From: Parafilimonas terrae
Lineage (GTDB): Bacteria; Bacteroidota; Bacteroidia; Chitinophagales; Chitinophagaceae
Assembly (NCBI RefSeq): GCF_900115755.1
Contig: NZ_FOXQ01000007.1
Span: 124,001-188,000, forward strand
DNA length: 64,000 nt
Direction of reading: 5' to 3'
The notes below the pieces were generated by a model. It worked only from the letters and a program-made list of their open reading frames with translations. It was not told the origin of the DNA and ran no database searches. The position numbers and the translations under genes were made by a program. Shown one piece after another: positions 1 to 12,600 of the stretch; the stretch's first letter is position 1, and each line of letters starts with the position of its first letter.

Positions 1-89
1 TGCTTTTCATCAATCACTGCATCTTTATGTTGCATAGCAACAATCTTTGCTGTTGATGACTTTTTATTTTGTTGTTTACGGGGCGCCAT
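1..89 (-). CDS. N-terminus of an unidentified protein (cut by window edge)
   Basis: An open frame starts with ATG at 89-87 on the minus strand and runs off the window after 29 codons. The visible N-terminus begins MAPRKQQNKKSSTAK and is rich in lysine, glutamine and serine with no signal peptide or membrane segment, so a cytoplasmic, possibly nucleic-acid-binding tail is conceivable. No family can be named from this fragment. It is co-directional with the oxidoreductase gene upstream (250-1323), separated by 160 bases. Confidence 0.45.
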   Translation of the reverse strand, partial: MAPRKQQNKKSSTAKIVAMQHKDAVIDEK

Positions 90-249
90 TTTGTAAATAA
101 CAGCTTACGCTGTTTATTAATTTTTATTTTGATAACTATCAAATGAACGGATGGCACTCCGCCGCGGCGGATCACTCCTTGTACTCCGGGCTTTTCATGG
201 CAGCTTTATCTTTACCTGCGGCATCGTGCATTTTATTCAAACATATATA

Positions 250-1323
250 TCAAACAAATGCTCCCTTACAATCAACTGTTCTTCTTTCTTCACTGCTTTG
301 TATAGACAGCTCAATTACACGAATAATATTTCTTGCATGTGCAGCCGTTACATCTAACGGTTTATTATTCACGATAGCGTGATACACATTGCGGTAAAAA
401 TCCCTGTAGTCGCCTTTTTCGCTTTGCACCTTTCCTGAAAAGTTCACACCATTTATTTCAGTAACCAAATTCCCCCAAACACTTTCGGGCTCTATGCCCC
501 AGTCGCTTTTTGTATGCGCTGTTAAGCCTGCTTTTAAAGCCGCTTCCTGCACATCCAAACCATATTTTACAAAGCTGCCCTTTTCACCTAAAATAATATA
601 CCGCGGCAAAGGCTGGCTCACCAGCATGCCTGCTTTCAGGGTTACTTTCAGGCCGGGATAATGTAATATCACCTCAAAATTATCTGTGGCTTTTGTGCCT
701 TCACGCTGCACACGCACATCAGCCGTAATGGCTTCGGGCATGCCAAACAACAATAAGGGTTGGTCAATTAAATGCGCGCCGAGATCGTATAAAATACCTG
801 CGCCGGGCTCATCTTTTTCACGCCATGCACCCGGCTTTAAATAATTCCTGAAACGGTCGTAATGGCTTTCAAATTCCACGAGCCTGCCCAGCAACTGGCC
901 GTCCAGTATTTTTTTCACCGTTCTGAAATCGCTGTCATAACGGCGGTTATGATATACTGATAATATGCGGTTTTGTTCTTTGGCAATTTTAATAAGATCA
1001 TCTGCATCGGCCGATGAAATAGTGATCGGCTTATCAAGCACCACGTGTTTGCCTGCCTGTAATGCCTGTTTGGCCAGCGGGTGATGATAGGCATTGGGCG
1101 TGGTTATTACAACCAGTTCAATAGCTGGATCGTTGATAATATCATCCGTGTTATCTTTTATTGCAGCATTGAGATAGCGTTCCTTTGCAATGGCAACTTC
1201 ATTGTCTTTCCTCGCCCTTATGCTGCTGATATTATAGCCTTCCGTTGTTGAAATAATGGGTGCGTGAAATGTATTGCCGCCAACACCAAAACCTATGATG
1301 CCTGTATTAATAATCTTTTCCAA
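250..1323 (-). CDS. Gfo/Idh/MocA family NAD(P)-dependent oxidoreductase
   Basis: 357 residues, the usual length for this family of sugar and inositol dehydrogenases. A Rossmann glycine motif GFGVGG lies at residues 11-16, the cofactor-site LDKPI motif (the family's EKP box with L-D in place of E) near residue 97, and the GAHLIDQ segment carries the catalytic histidine of the C-terminal domain. No signal peptide, so it is cytoplasmic, unlike the Tat-exported relative at 48497. The only in-frame start that preserves the Rossmann strand is a TTG at 1323; no ATG is available between it and the upstream stop. The substrate cannot be inferred from the neighbours. Confidence 0.88.
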   Translation of the reverse strand: MEKIINTGIIGFGVGGNTFHAPIISTTEGYNISSIRARKDNEVAIAKERYLNAAIKDNTDDIINDPAIELVVITTPNAYHHPLAKQALQAGKHVVLDKPITISSADADDLIKIAKEQNRILSVYHNRRYDSDFRTVKKILDGQLLGRLVEFESHYDRFRNYLKPGAWREKDEPGAGILYDLGAHLIDQPLLLFGMPEAITADVRVQREGTKATDNFEVILHYPGLKVTLKAGMLVSQPLPRYIILGEKGSFVKYGLDVQEAALKAGLTAHTKSDWGIEPESVWGNLVTEINGVNFSGKVQSEKGDYRDFYRNVYHAIVNNKPLDVTAAHARNIIRVIELSIQSSEERRTVDCKGAFV

Positions 1324-1414
1324 TGATAAATTGTTTTACGATGAATAAGTGTGCTTCAAACTTCAGGCACGAAGTTGCAAAAAATAAATTCAAAATGTTA
1401 ACCGATAATCACTG

Positions 1415-2323
1415 CTACTTTTTTAAATTAAGCCTGTAAGCAAACAGGCTTATAAATAAAACAGAAGAAAGCAGCAGGTGAACAGGCTGTATAAAAGCAG
1501 GGATGTTTAATGACGCCATCAAAAAACCGGCTGCTGCTGTAAGCAAAACAATAAGCAGCAGGAACAGCGCCTTCTTTTGCAGTGCCGCATGCGATAAAGA
1601 GCGCCAGAATATAAATATCACCAGCAGCGATGTTACCACGGCAACAATCCTGTGCACATCAAATATGGTATTTATCTGGCCCAGCCAGGTATCACGTTGT
1701 TCGTAATTCAAGGCCTTGGATATTTCATCAACCTGCTCCCGCACATCGGTGCCGATAATTATCTGCAGCAAAAGCACTATTAAGGCTATTGTGGTTAATA
1801 TAGCCAGCCTCTTATCGTGAATTGGTTTGTTGCTATCCAGCTTATGCAGTATGAGCACCGGTATCAGGGCAAGAAATAATGCACCGAGCATGTGAAGCGT
1901 AATTTTTACAACGGCCAGGTTAGTATCCACTACCAGTTTACCAAGCCATGCTTCAAAAACGGTACCCACTAAAAAAAGGCATGACAGCCAGCATATAGAC
2001 TGTCTTGAGCTGAAAAACTTTTTAAAGGTCCAGCCCACATGAACCACCAGCAAAATACCCAGTGCGCCGGTAATGAGCCTGTTAATATATTCAACCCAGG
2101 CATGCACCGGGTTATATTCCATATCTATATCCTGCTTGTCAAGGTACTTCCGGTAATCCGGAGGAAGGTCATTAACGCTGGAAGGCGGAATAAGGCGCCC
2201 GTAACAATGCGGCCAGTCGGGACAGCCCATGCCGCTTTGCGTGGTACGCACTACGCTGCCCGCAATAATGACGAGGAAAACAAAAAGCAGAACGAATTTT
2301 GTATATTTTATATAAGCATTCAT
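1415..2323 (-). CDS. ctaA: Heme A synthase, COX15/CtaA family
   Basis: 302 residues from the ATG at 2323; a longer frame back to a TTG at 2365 adds 14 residues of no obvious value. CtaA oxidises the C8 methyl of heme O to a formyl group to give heme A for aa3-type cytochrome oxidases, in the cytoplasmic membrane. The sequence shows about eight hydrophobic segments, the N-terminal GSVVRTTQSGMGCPDWPHC signature, and conserved histidines in HAWVEYINR, HMLGALF, VHRIVAV and PVHLLLS that would ligate hemes. No oxidase or cyoE-like gene is nearby in the window. Expression as a single gene is likely. Confidence 0.9.
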   Translation of the reverse strand: MNAYIKYTKFVLLFVFLVIIAGSVVRTTQSGMGCPDWPHCYGRLIPPSSVNDLPPDYRKYLDKQDIDMEYNPVHAWVEYINRLITGALGILLVVHVGWTFKKFFSSRQSICWLSCLFLVGTVFEAWLGKLVVDTNLAVVKITLHMLGALFLALIPVLILHKLDSNKPIHDKRLAILTTIALIVLLLQIIIGTDVREQVDEISKALNYEQRDTWLGQINTIFDVHRIVAVVTSLLVIFIFWRSLSHAALQKKALFLLLIVLLTAAAGFLMASLNIPAFIQPVHLLLSSVLFISLFAYRLNLKK

Positions 2324-2439
2324 CAGTTTAAAGCACCGCAAAAATAAATGCTTAAAGCTTTGCAAACAGGTTAAATAAAAAATCGCATTAAATTCTTCTC
2401 TCCGGGCAAATAAAAATATAGAAGATGCGAGTAACCCCG

Positions 2440-3270
2440 TTAATACGGGTAATAGAACTTTGGTTCTTTATGAAGCTGGAAAGAAATTTTGAGCACAAAA
2501 GTATAAAACCCGTCTTTTTTATTGGGGTTGCCGCGGTAACCGTAAAACTTGTAATCGTTATTTGGAATTTCATCGGCCCTGTACGAAAGCGATGCTGCCT
2601 CCTGCCCATGGGTTATGAGCAACTGCGCCGTATCGGGATATTGATGAATGCTTACATCATCCATATAATCAGTTAATGTTTTCCTGAAATTAAATTCCCC
2701 GCTGAGCATGATCTTATTGGAGAGCGCATATTTAATGCCCACACCCATTGGAAAAGATACTGACCATAAGGCATAAGGCGAGGTCTGCGCTTCCGTTCCC
2801 AAAGGCTGCAGGTAAACCTTCTTGCCTGACTGGTCATAAGTCCAGGGATTGTAATGCACCATGCCGATGCCTGCGAAAATATAAGGCGTAATTTTTTGCG
2901 GGTTTATTTCTGCAATATTATGCTCATCCGATTGTTCAATATTGAACAGGTCATATTGAAGAATGCCTGCAGTTTCCAGGATGGATGAGTGAAAGCTAAG
3001 GTTTCTGTTCACCCATTTCCAGCCATTCTTTGCATCATCGGCCTTAACGGCGCCATAACTGAAGGCAAGGCTGGCAGCAAAATGTGGTGTCAGTTGGTAG
3101 GTTACCCCTATAGTTCCGCCGAAACTTGCCTGGCTAAGTGTAATCTGCTTATCCTGCAGGTCGCCAAAATAATTCATCGGCCCGAGGCCACCGGTAATAT
3201 ACCAGGTTCTTTGCGCCTGCACAGTAAGCGCAGCCGCTATAATAACTATAGAAAATAATAAGCGTTTCAA
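2440..3270 (-). CDS. DUF6089-type outer-membrane beta-barrel protein
   Basis: 276 residues beginning at a TTG codon, directly followed by a standard signal peptide (MKRLLFSIVIIAAALTVQAQ) cleaved after residue 19 or 20. The mature part has alternating hydrophobic strands, a GPMNYFGDLQD motif near the N-terminus that is characteristic of DUF6089 proteins of Bacteroidota, and ends in an aromatic residue-rich strand. It should sit in the outer membrane. It follows the 99-residue gene by 34 bases and the giant T9SS gene before that, so the three may be one transcript; a role in surface display or anchoring is only an inference. Confidence 0.75.
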   Translation of the reverse strand: MKRLLFSIVIIAAALTVQAQRTWYITGGLGPMNYFGDLQDKQITLSQASFGGTIGVTYQLTPHFAASLAFSYGAVKADDAKNGWKWVNRNLSFHSSILETAGILQYDLFNIEQSDEHNIAEINPQKITPYIFAGIGMVHYNPWTYDQSGKKVYLQPLGTEAQTSPYALWSVSFPMGVGIKYALSNKIMLSGEFNFRKTLTDYMDDVSIHQYPDTAQLLITHGQEAASLSYRADEIPNNDYKFYGYRGNPNKKDGFYTFVLKISFQLHKEPKFYYPY

Positions 3271-3304
3271 GCAATTGGTTTTGGTACGGAGTACGGGTTA
3301 AAGA

Positions 3305-3604
3305 TTATTTTTTATTGGTATCATCATCTGAAAAAAATGCAATGGCTGTGGCATCGTCTTTACCGCCTTTTCTTTTTGCATCCCGCCATTTCTTCACGCC
3401 ATAGCCCACACCGGCAGCCGCCAGTATCCAGGAACCGGGGTCGAGGGGAATGTCCGGATCGTCACCGGGGTCTCCGCCGCCGCCAGGGCCATTGGTAAAT
3501 GCACCATCATCATCATTGTCATCATAACCGGGACCGGCTTTGACCGTTGAAAAGATTACAATAGACATAAATGCCAGTAATGCTATTCGTTTAATTTTTT
3601 TCAT
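3305..3604 (-). CDS. Small exported acidic protein with PID-CTERM-like tail
   Basis: 99 residues with an N-terminal signal peptide (residues 1-23), then a low-complexity stretch rich in Asp, Gly and Pro, then PLDPGSWILAAAGVGYGVKK followed by a basic patch. The pattern Pro-x-Asp, a short hydrophobic alanine/glycine helix and Lys-Lys resembles the PID-CTERM sorting tail found in short Bacteroidota proteins; the assignment is from memory of that pattern and is tentative because an acidic tail of about 30 residues follows. The gene starts only 15 bases after the giant T9SS gene, implying co-transcription. Confidence 0.6.
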   Translation of the reverse strand: MKKIKRIALLAFMSIVIFSTVKAGPGYDDNDDDGAFTNGPGGGGDPGDDPDIPLDPGSWILAAAGVGYGVKKWRDAKRKGGKDDATAIAFFSDDDTNKK

Positions 3605-3619
3605 GCTTAAAATTTATAA

Positions 3620-6600
3620 TTACCTGCCAATGATTATTTGCACCTTGAATGTTTTCTTAGTATCCTCATTGTAAACTGTTAATGAATAATTACCACTGGT
3701 TAATGAGGCTCCTAACATAAACTCATAAGTAATATTACCTCCGGCGTGCTGCACTTTATAATTTCTTATTTGCCGGCCTTTCATATCAGATACCACAATC
3801 GCATAATTGCCTTTTATGAGGTTATTAAACTTAACCATCACTTTTTTATTAATTACAGGATTGGGATATACATATATACTTTCATTATTTTTTAAAGTAT
3901 CAATGCCTGCTGCCACAGGCGCTTTACTGTCTGTACGCTTAAATACTAACATGAACCTGTTGCGATAACTGTTAGTATCACTGTTTGGTGTAAAGCTATA
4001 CATCAATGTATCGCTCAGGTTTACGTCTATTTGTTTATTAAGATATTTATCAATCAGCCAGGCCTTTGCAGGCAAGCTGCCAACAGGGTTCTTGGTAAAT
4101 ATCTTGAGGGTATATGGCTGTTGCCTTAAATATAAATTATAGAATAGTGTATCGCTTTCTGTTGGCACAGGCCTGAATTCAATTGACATTGATTTTCCAT
4201 TTCTTGCCAGGGCAATATTCTCTCCAAAGTTCCAAAGCTTGTTAGCATTATGAGGATCATTGAAAGCAATATAGTCTTTACCAAATCCCGAGGCCACACC
4301 ATCCACCATTTCAAGCGCTCCTGTTGCACCTTGTGCAGTCATAAGATTGGTATAGATAACAGGAATTATTTTTCTTGCCTTTATTCCAAACACATCCAAC
4401 TGCGTTGATGTAACCTTGTTTGCCTGCTTAAATTCAAGCTGGGGATTACTGCCTGTGGCTTCAACCATAAATGCCTGGCCGCTTTGTACCAAAGGCAGAT
4501 CGTCTGAGCTATAACTTCCATTCGTATTATCACCATCGTCGGGCGCCCAAATTCCACCGCTATAAGTCACATAAGCACCGGCATTACTGCTGCCTGCCAG
4601 TTTAGGGTCCCATACTGAGAATTGTGTTTTATCAATACCCGTAGAATTACTATTGTTTAAAACACTCATTACGTCTATAGTAGCTGCAAAAGGATTACCA
4701 AATAATACCCATTTACCATTTACAGCAGCAGCATCCGTAATCTTAGATGTAATAGTATTCAAATCAATACCTCTTTCAAATAACTGTCCTTTGCTGCGCA
4801 ATACAGTATTATCTGTTGGCGCATTGTTGGCCAGGGCAAGGTTAACAATCCTGCTGCCGCGAACGAAAACACAATAACCTGTGTGATCTGTAACATTTGT
4901 TGTAAGTGTTGATGGTGTTGCAGTACTCCATGACTGGCTTGCAATATCCCAGGTTTTAAGTGAAGAATTGGAGGTAGTGTTATAATCATATCCTTTACTC
5001 ATGTTATTATCACCGGTTATATGGGTACCGAACCCGGGAGTATTATTTTGATTATGGTTATAATCAAGATCGGTATTCTGCTGGTTTTCCTGCCATGAAG
5101 AATGTAGTGTTTGCCCGCTGCTGGCAAATGGCAGGTTTAAAAACCGCCATGCCCTGCGGCCGGGGATAAACCGTTCTACCGTTACCGTGCCATCTATCTT
5201 GCCATATGACTCGCCCACCATGGCCGTTCCGGCAGCATCAGATTTTAGAGTCAGGTTATCATCAGCGGTTAAGTTTCCATTTGCTGTTAAAATTCCATAG
5301 CCGCCTGAATTGCCACCTGCAATATTTAAAGCGTTTGCAAGCGTTGCACTGCTTCCTGAATTAAGCGTAAATGTTTTAAGGTAATTACCAAAATCAGTTT
5401 GCGTAAAACTTAATGCTGGTGCCGCACCTCCAAGCGTTAAGCCAGACAATTGAGAACCTGTTAAACTGCCTGCACCAGATATAGCAGTATTAACTGTAAG
5501 CATTTGATCGTTTAAGGAAAGCGTATTCACAGAACCAATATTTAATGTACCCGGCACGGTTCTGTCACCGTCCATTACTATATTATTTGTATTTTGAATG
5601 GTAACGTTAAATGGCTGTCCTAACCCCAGTGTTGCACTATTTGCATTCCATTCAAGACCTGTTGTAAACGATGGTGTGACTGTGTTGTAAATTAATGTGG
5701 CAGCAGGGCCATACTTGGGTGAATTAACAGCAAGAGAACCCCCGGTATTTATTTGCAAATAATTATTAAAAGTTGAAATGTCACTACCAGGGTTTAGAGA
5801 TACATTAGTAATTGCATCATGGAAGTAGGCATTACCTGGGCCAAATACTGTTGCTGCAACATTTGAAAATGTAACGGTATTCCCTGTATTGTTTAATGTG
5901 CTACTATGGCTTAATGATATGCTTCCACCTTGTATGGTATAATTATTAGTTGCAGCAAGTGTAATCCCCGTACTGAGAGGATGATTATCGCCAACCACTA
6001 AGGCTCCAAAGGTTGTTGAACTGCCTGCTACCCCGGAGAAAGATTGCAGAACACCACTACTTCCGCTAAAAGTTGTTTGTTTAGAAGATCCTGAATAAGT
6101 GTAAGTACCATTATTTACAAAATTGTGATCGATAGTAACAGCACCATCCACGATTGTCATGTGTGAAGTATTATCAATCTGTAAATCATAAAATGCTTTA
6201 TTATTACCACCATCCAAATTTCCATTTCCTGTAAATTCTATAGTAGTATTTACATCTGGCTTCATAGTTCCGGAAGTAACAGTGAGGTTACGATCAATCT
6301 TGGTAATTGGCGCGGCAATAATTAAGTCAGCACCACCTGTTTGTTTTAAAGTTAAATCATAAAAAGTAGTATTCCCTTTAAGAGTCTGATTTGCAAAGCC
6401 ATCAAAAGTCACTTCACGATTACTGTGAATAAATAACCCATTGTTTGTCCAGCTGCCTAAAATATATATCTTACTTGTGTTCGGATTCAAGGAAGCTGTA
6501 GAATTTATTTGTAGATTTCCAGCAATGCATCTATTTGTTGCGCCAGTTGTATTGATTGTAACATTACCATTCTGTATAATTACATTTTGCGGAACGCCAT

Positions 6601-9600
6601 CTCCTGCACTGGTAGTTGTTGAACCGCCACTAAACCATTCCCTGCTTGTGGTATACGAGCCACTAACATTATATACAAGCGTTGAAGTATTTGTATAAAT
6701 TGGGTTATATGTTATTACTGCGCCGCTGTTAACCTGGAATATTCCGGTAATAGTTGGAGCAGTTGTTAACGTCAACTGTCCATTCATTGTAATATTATTG
6801 AATGTTGTTGCTGTACCATTTATTTTTCCTGTACCTATGAAAGTTACAACTCCTGTTCCCGATTGTACAAACGTGCCGGCATTATTTGTAAATGTACCAC
6901 CTGTATTTATATTAAGATTTCCGGTACCATTCATTGTAAGCGAAGCTCCATTTATAGTTAATGATTTAACCTGAGCTGTAGTACCTGGATAAATTACAGG
7001 ATCGTGTGGAGTGCCTGATGGAATAACTACATCTGTTGCAGAAGTAGGCACACCATTACACCAGTTCTGCTGCTCATTCCAGTTGTCTGTAATGCCTATC
7101 CAGGTACCTTTGGCAATAACATTCACAAGTAAAGTACTGACAGGACTAATTCCGCATGTATAAGCAGCAGTCGTAGCAGTTACCGAAACACTACCACCTG
7201 TTGTAATAGCTGAGGTGATTGTAATTTCATTTGTACCCTGTCCGGTAAATGTCCATCCTGAAGGAACTGACCAATTATAAGTTAGGCCAGGTTCATTTAC
7301 AACGGAATAAGTAAACCCTGATGTTTCAAAACAAATTTGTGAAGTGCCTGTGATAACACTTGGCTTCGCCGGAGTAGCACCTACTGTTAATAATACTTCT
7401 GTATAATCTGAAGAACAATCATTGGTAACAGAATACCTCAGAAATGCAGTGCCTGCCTGATGTGCCGTCACTTTACCTGTAGCATCTACAGTAAATACGC
7501 TATTATCACTACTGCTCCAGGAGCCTGTAGTATTATTCCCTTGAATAATATAATTGTAAGTTGGTCCACCAACACACAAATTAGTAGTCGGTGCAAAAAT
7601 ATTACCAGCTACCGCATCCGGTTTAATTGTTACAGTAATTCCGTCACTTGTTGCAGGTGTTCCGGTTGCACATGGTGTTATATCGGAAGAGAGGACACAA
7701 GTCACTACATCATTGTTCGTCCACGTGTTGCTGCTGTAAATATTACTGTTGGTTCCTACAGTAACGCCATTAACTTTCCATTGATAAATTGGCACAGTAC
7801 CGCCATTGGTTGGCGTAGCCGTAAAGGTTATTGTTTCTCCTGCACAAATTGCCGTCTTATTAGATGTAACAGAAACAGATACCGGTTTTAATTCATTTAC
7901 CGTAACCTGTATTCCATTACTTGTTGCAGGATTATCTGTAACACAAGGCCCTGCAGAATTAGAATTTACCTTCACAGTTACAATATCATTGTTTGCTAAG
8001 TTTGCAGGGCTAAAGGTTGAACTATTAGCGCCTGAAACAGGATTTCCATTTCTATACCATTGATAAGCCGGATTGGCACCTCCATTAACAGCAGTAGCAG
8101 TAAAGTTTATTGTTCCTCCTGCACAAATCGTTGTTTCATCAGATGTAATTGCAACAGATACCGGCAGATTTGGGTTTACAGTTACAGTAATTTCATTGCT
8201 TGTAGCAGGTGTGCCTGTTGCGCATTGTACCCCATTTGAAGTTAATATCACCCTTACCTTATCCCCGTTTGCTAATGTGCTGCTACTAAAAGATGAACCG
8301 GTTGCTCCCGCAACGTTAACCTCGTTTACCTGCCATTGATAAGTTGGAGATATGCCGCCATTGTTTGGCGTTGCTGAGAAGCTGATTGCATCTCCGGCGC
8401 ATACAATAGTAGATGATGTATTTGTGATGCTGACTGATACGGGTATTTGAGGATTTATCACTACATGTACTGGTTCGATATCATAACAACCTGATGAAGA
8501 TGTTCCCTTGATATAATATGTTCCTGAGGTATTTACTGCATCCGGATGTGGCAAAGCTGCCGTAGCCCCTGCATTAATCCAGTAAGTATATGTCAATCCT
8601 GATGTTGAACCGGTAGTTATTGCATTTGCAGTAAGATCAACTGTAGCTGGTGAGCATACAGATGAAGGATTTTGTATTGAAACCGTTGGTGCTGGATTAA
8701 CAGTTACAATTATTGTAACGGCTTTAGTTGGATCGCTACAACCATTTGCTGATGGTGTAATAGTATATTGTACTGTGGCTGGCGACCCACCCGTGTTGGT
8801 AAGTATAGCCGGTGCAGTATTAAGCGTATAAGCCGTTCCTTGGGCAACAGGTCCAGAACTCCCTGATCCTATGCTACCGTTAACTCCAACAGTATTAATA
8901 ACGCCTGATAAAACTTTCGTTGTCCACGTAAAAGTAGTTGGTGCATCTGTAATATTCCCTTTTAAAACTATATTGGCTGCACTACCGCTACATATTGGAG
9001 TTGTCGTCGGCTGTTGCATTGTTGGAAGAGGATATACTGTTAAATTTACCACGGTGGGAGTAAATACACAATTACCATTAGAAGCAGCAATGTTTACAAT
9101 TGGATATATGGTCGCATTAGAGTTATTAGTAACAGTAAAATTAGCATCTCCATATAAGGTGGATTGTGGGAACCAGCCGCCAGATGTTATTATATAACCA
9201 TACGATTGATTTTGAGGAAGTGGTATATTATCATGTGTATCAATTGCGGTTACATCTCCTCCGGTTGCGTTCCAACTGAAATTTAAATTATTAATCCCAA
9301 AAATACCAAGCAAAGATTTTGTTTTAACATTCATTTGAAAACTGCTTCCTGAACATAAAGGACCAGGCGGATCACTTAAAGGACTTGCATCCAATTCTAC
9401 TCCAAACCCGGGCACAACACTGGTGATTGGACTAGTCGCTGATGATCCACATGTATTATCAGTAACAATTAGACGATATAAATATGTCGGTGTGAAAAGG
9501 CCAATTGGGCCTGGTGAATAGGATGGTAAATTACCGACAGATGTCCAAGGCCCAGATGTAGAGGTATTATACCTTTCCCATTGATAGGAATAAGACCCAC

Positions 9601-12600
9601 TACCTCCCGTTACAGGAACTAGAACTGTTAACGGCGCGGGTGTTGCTCCTAAACAAATAGTTTGCCCATGAGTGATATCAAAGCCATCACTTTTAAATTC
9701 AGCATATAATATCACGTCTTTTGTTATTTCACTATAACACCCATTTGGAGAGGTTACTCTCAATGTGTAAGTAACCGTAATATTTGAAGTTGTAGTATTA
9801 ACCAAAGTCTGGTTGATATTATTTGTTCCACTCGTTGCAGGGCCGGCCTGAATTCCTGATGGATCGGTCCTTGACCAGGTCAGTACAGTTCCGCTTACAT
9901 TATTAGGATTAGTATAATTAATGGCAATTGGTGTATTATAACAAACTGCAGTTGGCGCACTTGTAACAGATACTGTCGGCTTTGGATTTACAAATACTGT
10001 AACCGAAAGCGGGTTTCCCGTACAACCGTATGCATCCGGAGTTACTGTATAATGTATAGTTTGCTGAATGTTCGTAATATTAGTTACAGTGCCGCTGATC
10101 ATATTACCGGTTATCGAATTGATGCCGGTAACATTGTTATTATCCCAAAACAGGGTAAACGTGGTACCGGTTGTATTATTTGGATTGCTGATCACAATAT
10201 CAGCAATAGGTGATCCTGAACAAACTGTTTGTGGATCGCCCGGAGTAAGTGAAACATCAGGTTTAGATTTGTAAGTTGCTGTTACCGGGGTTCTTACAGT
10301 AGAAATACAACCTGTTGTGATATCTCTGGCTTCGGCATAAAAAGTAGTAGTAGCCGAAATGGTTGGTGAATAAGAAGTTGTTCCTGTTGCAACCGGAATA
10401 CCACCCGTTGGGGTTGTGTACCAATCTATCGTAGCGCCGGCGCTTGCTGTGGCTGAAATGGTTACATCGCCACCGCAACTGGTACCTGGTGAAACTGAAA
10501 CTACTGTTGGCAATGGATTTACTGTGATGGTAATCACATTGGAATAGGCCTCGCTGCATATCCCGCTTGTTACTTTTGCCCTGAAATAAGTAGTTTGTGT
10601 AAGCGTACCAATTTGAGAAGCTGTTAAAGTATTTCCCACTGCCCCTACAATATCCTCAGCACTGGCGAAAGAGAGAGTTGTTGATTTTTGCCATTGAATA
10701 GTACCAACATTATCTGAAGAAAGTGTAATGTCATTTGCAGGTACTGAACCATAACAAACTTCAGGATTGGTCATTGTTGCGGTGCCGCTTACTGAAACCG
10801 GATTTACTGTAATGGTTATGCTTGCATCCGGTGAGTTATAGTTACAAGGGCTTCCATCTTCATATCTTCCATAATAAGTGGTGGTACTGCCCGGATTTAC
10901 CGTTATACCATTTCCAGCAGTTACGGCGGTTCCTGAACCATTAGGGCCAGTGTACCAATGTATCGTTTCACCCGTGCCACCACCACCACCAATTAGCGTT
11001 AAGACGGTACTCTCCCCAGCGCATATAACCTGTTTGGAAGCTGTCACCGAGATAGGTTTGGCTGATTTTTTATTCACAGTTAAAATGGCGTCCGGCGATG
11101 AAACAGCCTGTGCACAAACATTATCATCTCCATTTACAATAAGGTGATAGGTTCCTGCATCACCAACAGATGTAGGGCTTATGGTAAGGGTGCTGGAAGC
11201 AGCATCGCTAACAATTGAAATATCACCGCCATCTGACAGAGTGGTTCCATCGTGCTGCCAGAAGAATGATAATCCCGTGCCTGTGGCAGTAACACTAAAT
11301 ACAGCCGGGTCCCCTTTGCAGATAGTTTGTGCAAGTGGCGATATCTGGCTGATAGTTATTGGCTGGTTAACGATTAATTCTGCGTAATCTGATGTAGCAG
11401 TTCCACAGGGCGATAAACCACTCACAACCACAAAGTAATTACCTGCATCAGCCGCAACAGGATTAGGGATAGTGTAGGTAGCTGATGTGGCCCCGGTAAC
11501 AGGGTGCGCTATATCATTTTTATACCATTGATAAGTAAGGCCGCTTCCTGTGGCGACTACAGAAAAACTGATGGATGAATTGGTGGATCCGCAAACTTTT
11601 TGTGAAGGATCGGGCTGTGTTGTTATTACAACGGGTTCATTAACGGTTACGGTTGTTGAACCGGTTAAATCTGTGCTTGTTGAAGTACAGTTGGCATCCG
11701 ATAATAATATAAGTGTATAAGTTGTAGTTGCAGAAGGGCTTACAGTAAAATCAAAAGTTCCATTTTCGGTACCTGTTGCAGTTTGATTATCGCTTAATGT
11801 TAATGTCCATTCGCCTGCGGCGGTTACGGTTCCTGTAATATGGACAGTACCCGGATTACAGATGGCAGTATTATCACTGGTAATTTGCGCCGTTGGCCGG
11901 GCATTAACCGTTAATGTACTGCCTATGCTATATGTAATATTATAATTTCCCAAACCTGTGCCCACAGCCGCGCTTGCAACTATCGGGTAAACGCCGGGCG
12001 CAGCGCCTGCAACCGATCCGGTACTTGTAAGTGTTACGCTTGTTACAGCATCACTGTTCACCAAACCGGATGTAGTAAACTCTGTTCCCGCAAATGTGAA
12101 CACAGAACCGGCGCATTTTGTTTGGTTATTGGGTGTTATCGTTAAATTCGCTTTAGTTACGGTAAAAGCAGTTGCATTCCCCGCAGCTTGGGCAAAAGTG
12201 TAATTCCCATTATTAGCTGTTAGTCCGGAACCTGTAATTGGATAAGTACCTACAGGGCTTGTGATATCGGCAGTAGTGGCAAACATAAGGGTACCAGTAG
12301 TTGCATTACTTATATTTTCTCCGCTTATAAATCCGGTAACGGTTCCGCTTAACGGAGGATTAGGATCACCATAAACCCTGCTTACAGGAGTGGCTACATA
12401 AGTTAGTACTAATGAGTTGATAACGCCTGTATTATCATTAACATAAGTATAAGTATAGTTGTTTCCGCCGTTACCATCATTCACTGTACCCGACGGAGTT
12501 AATGTTTTACCTGTACCGGCATTTTGGTTAACATACGTTTCAATAAAATTGGCAACATCACCAGGCTGTAAAGCTCCGGCGGGGGTAAGCGTAGGTATGC

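Noticed and set aside
143-382. Short plus-strand frames at the left end
   Set aside because: They lie over the end of the Gfo/Idh/MocA gene or its 3' region, have no family likeness and no promoter.
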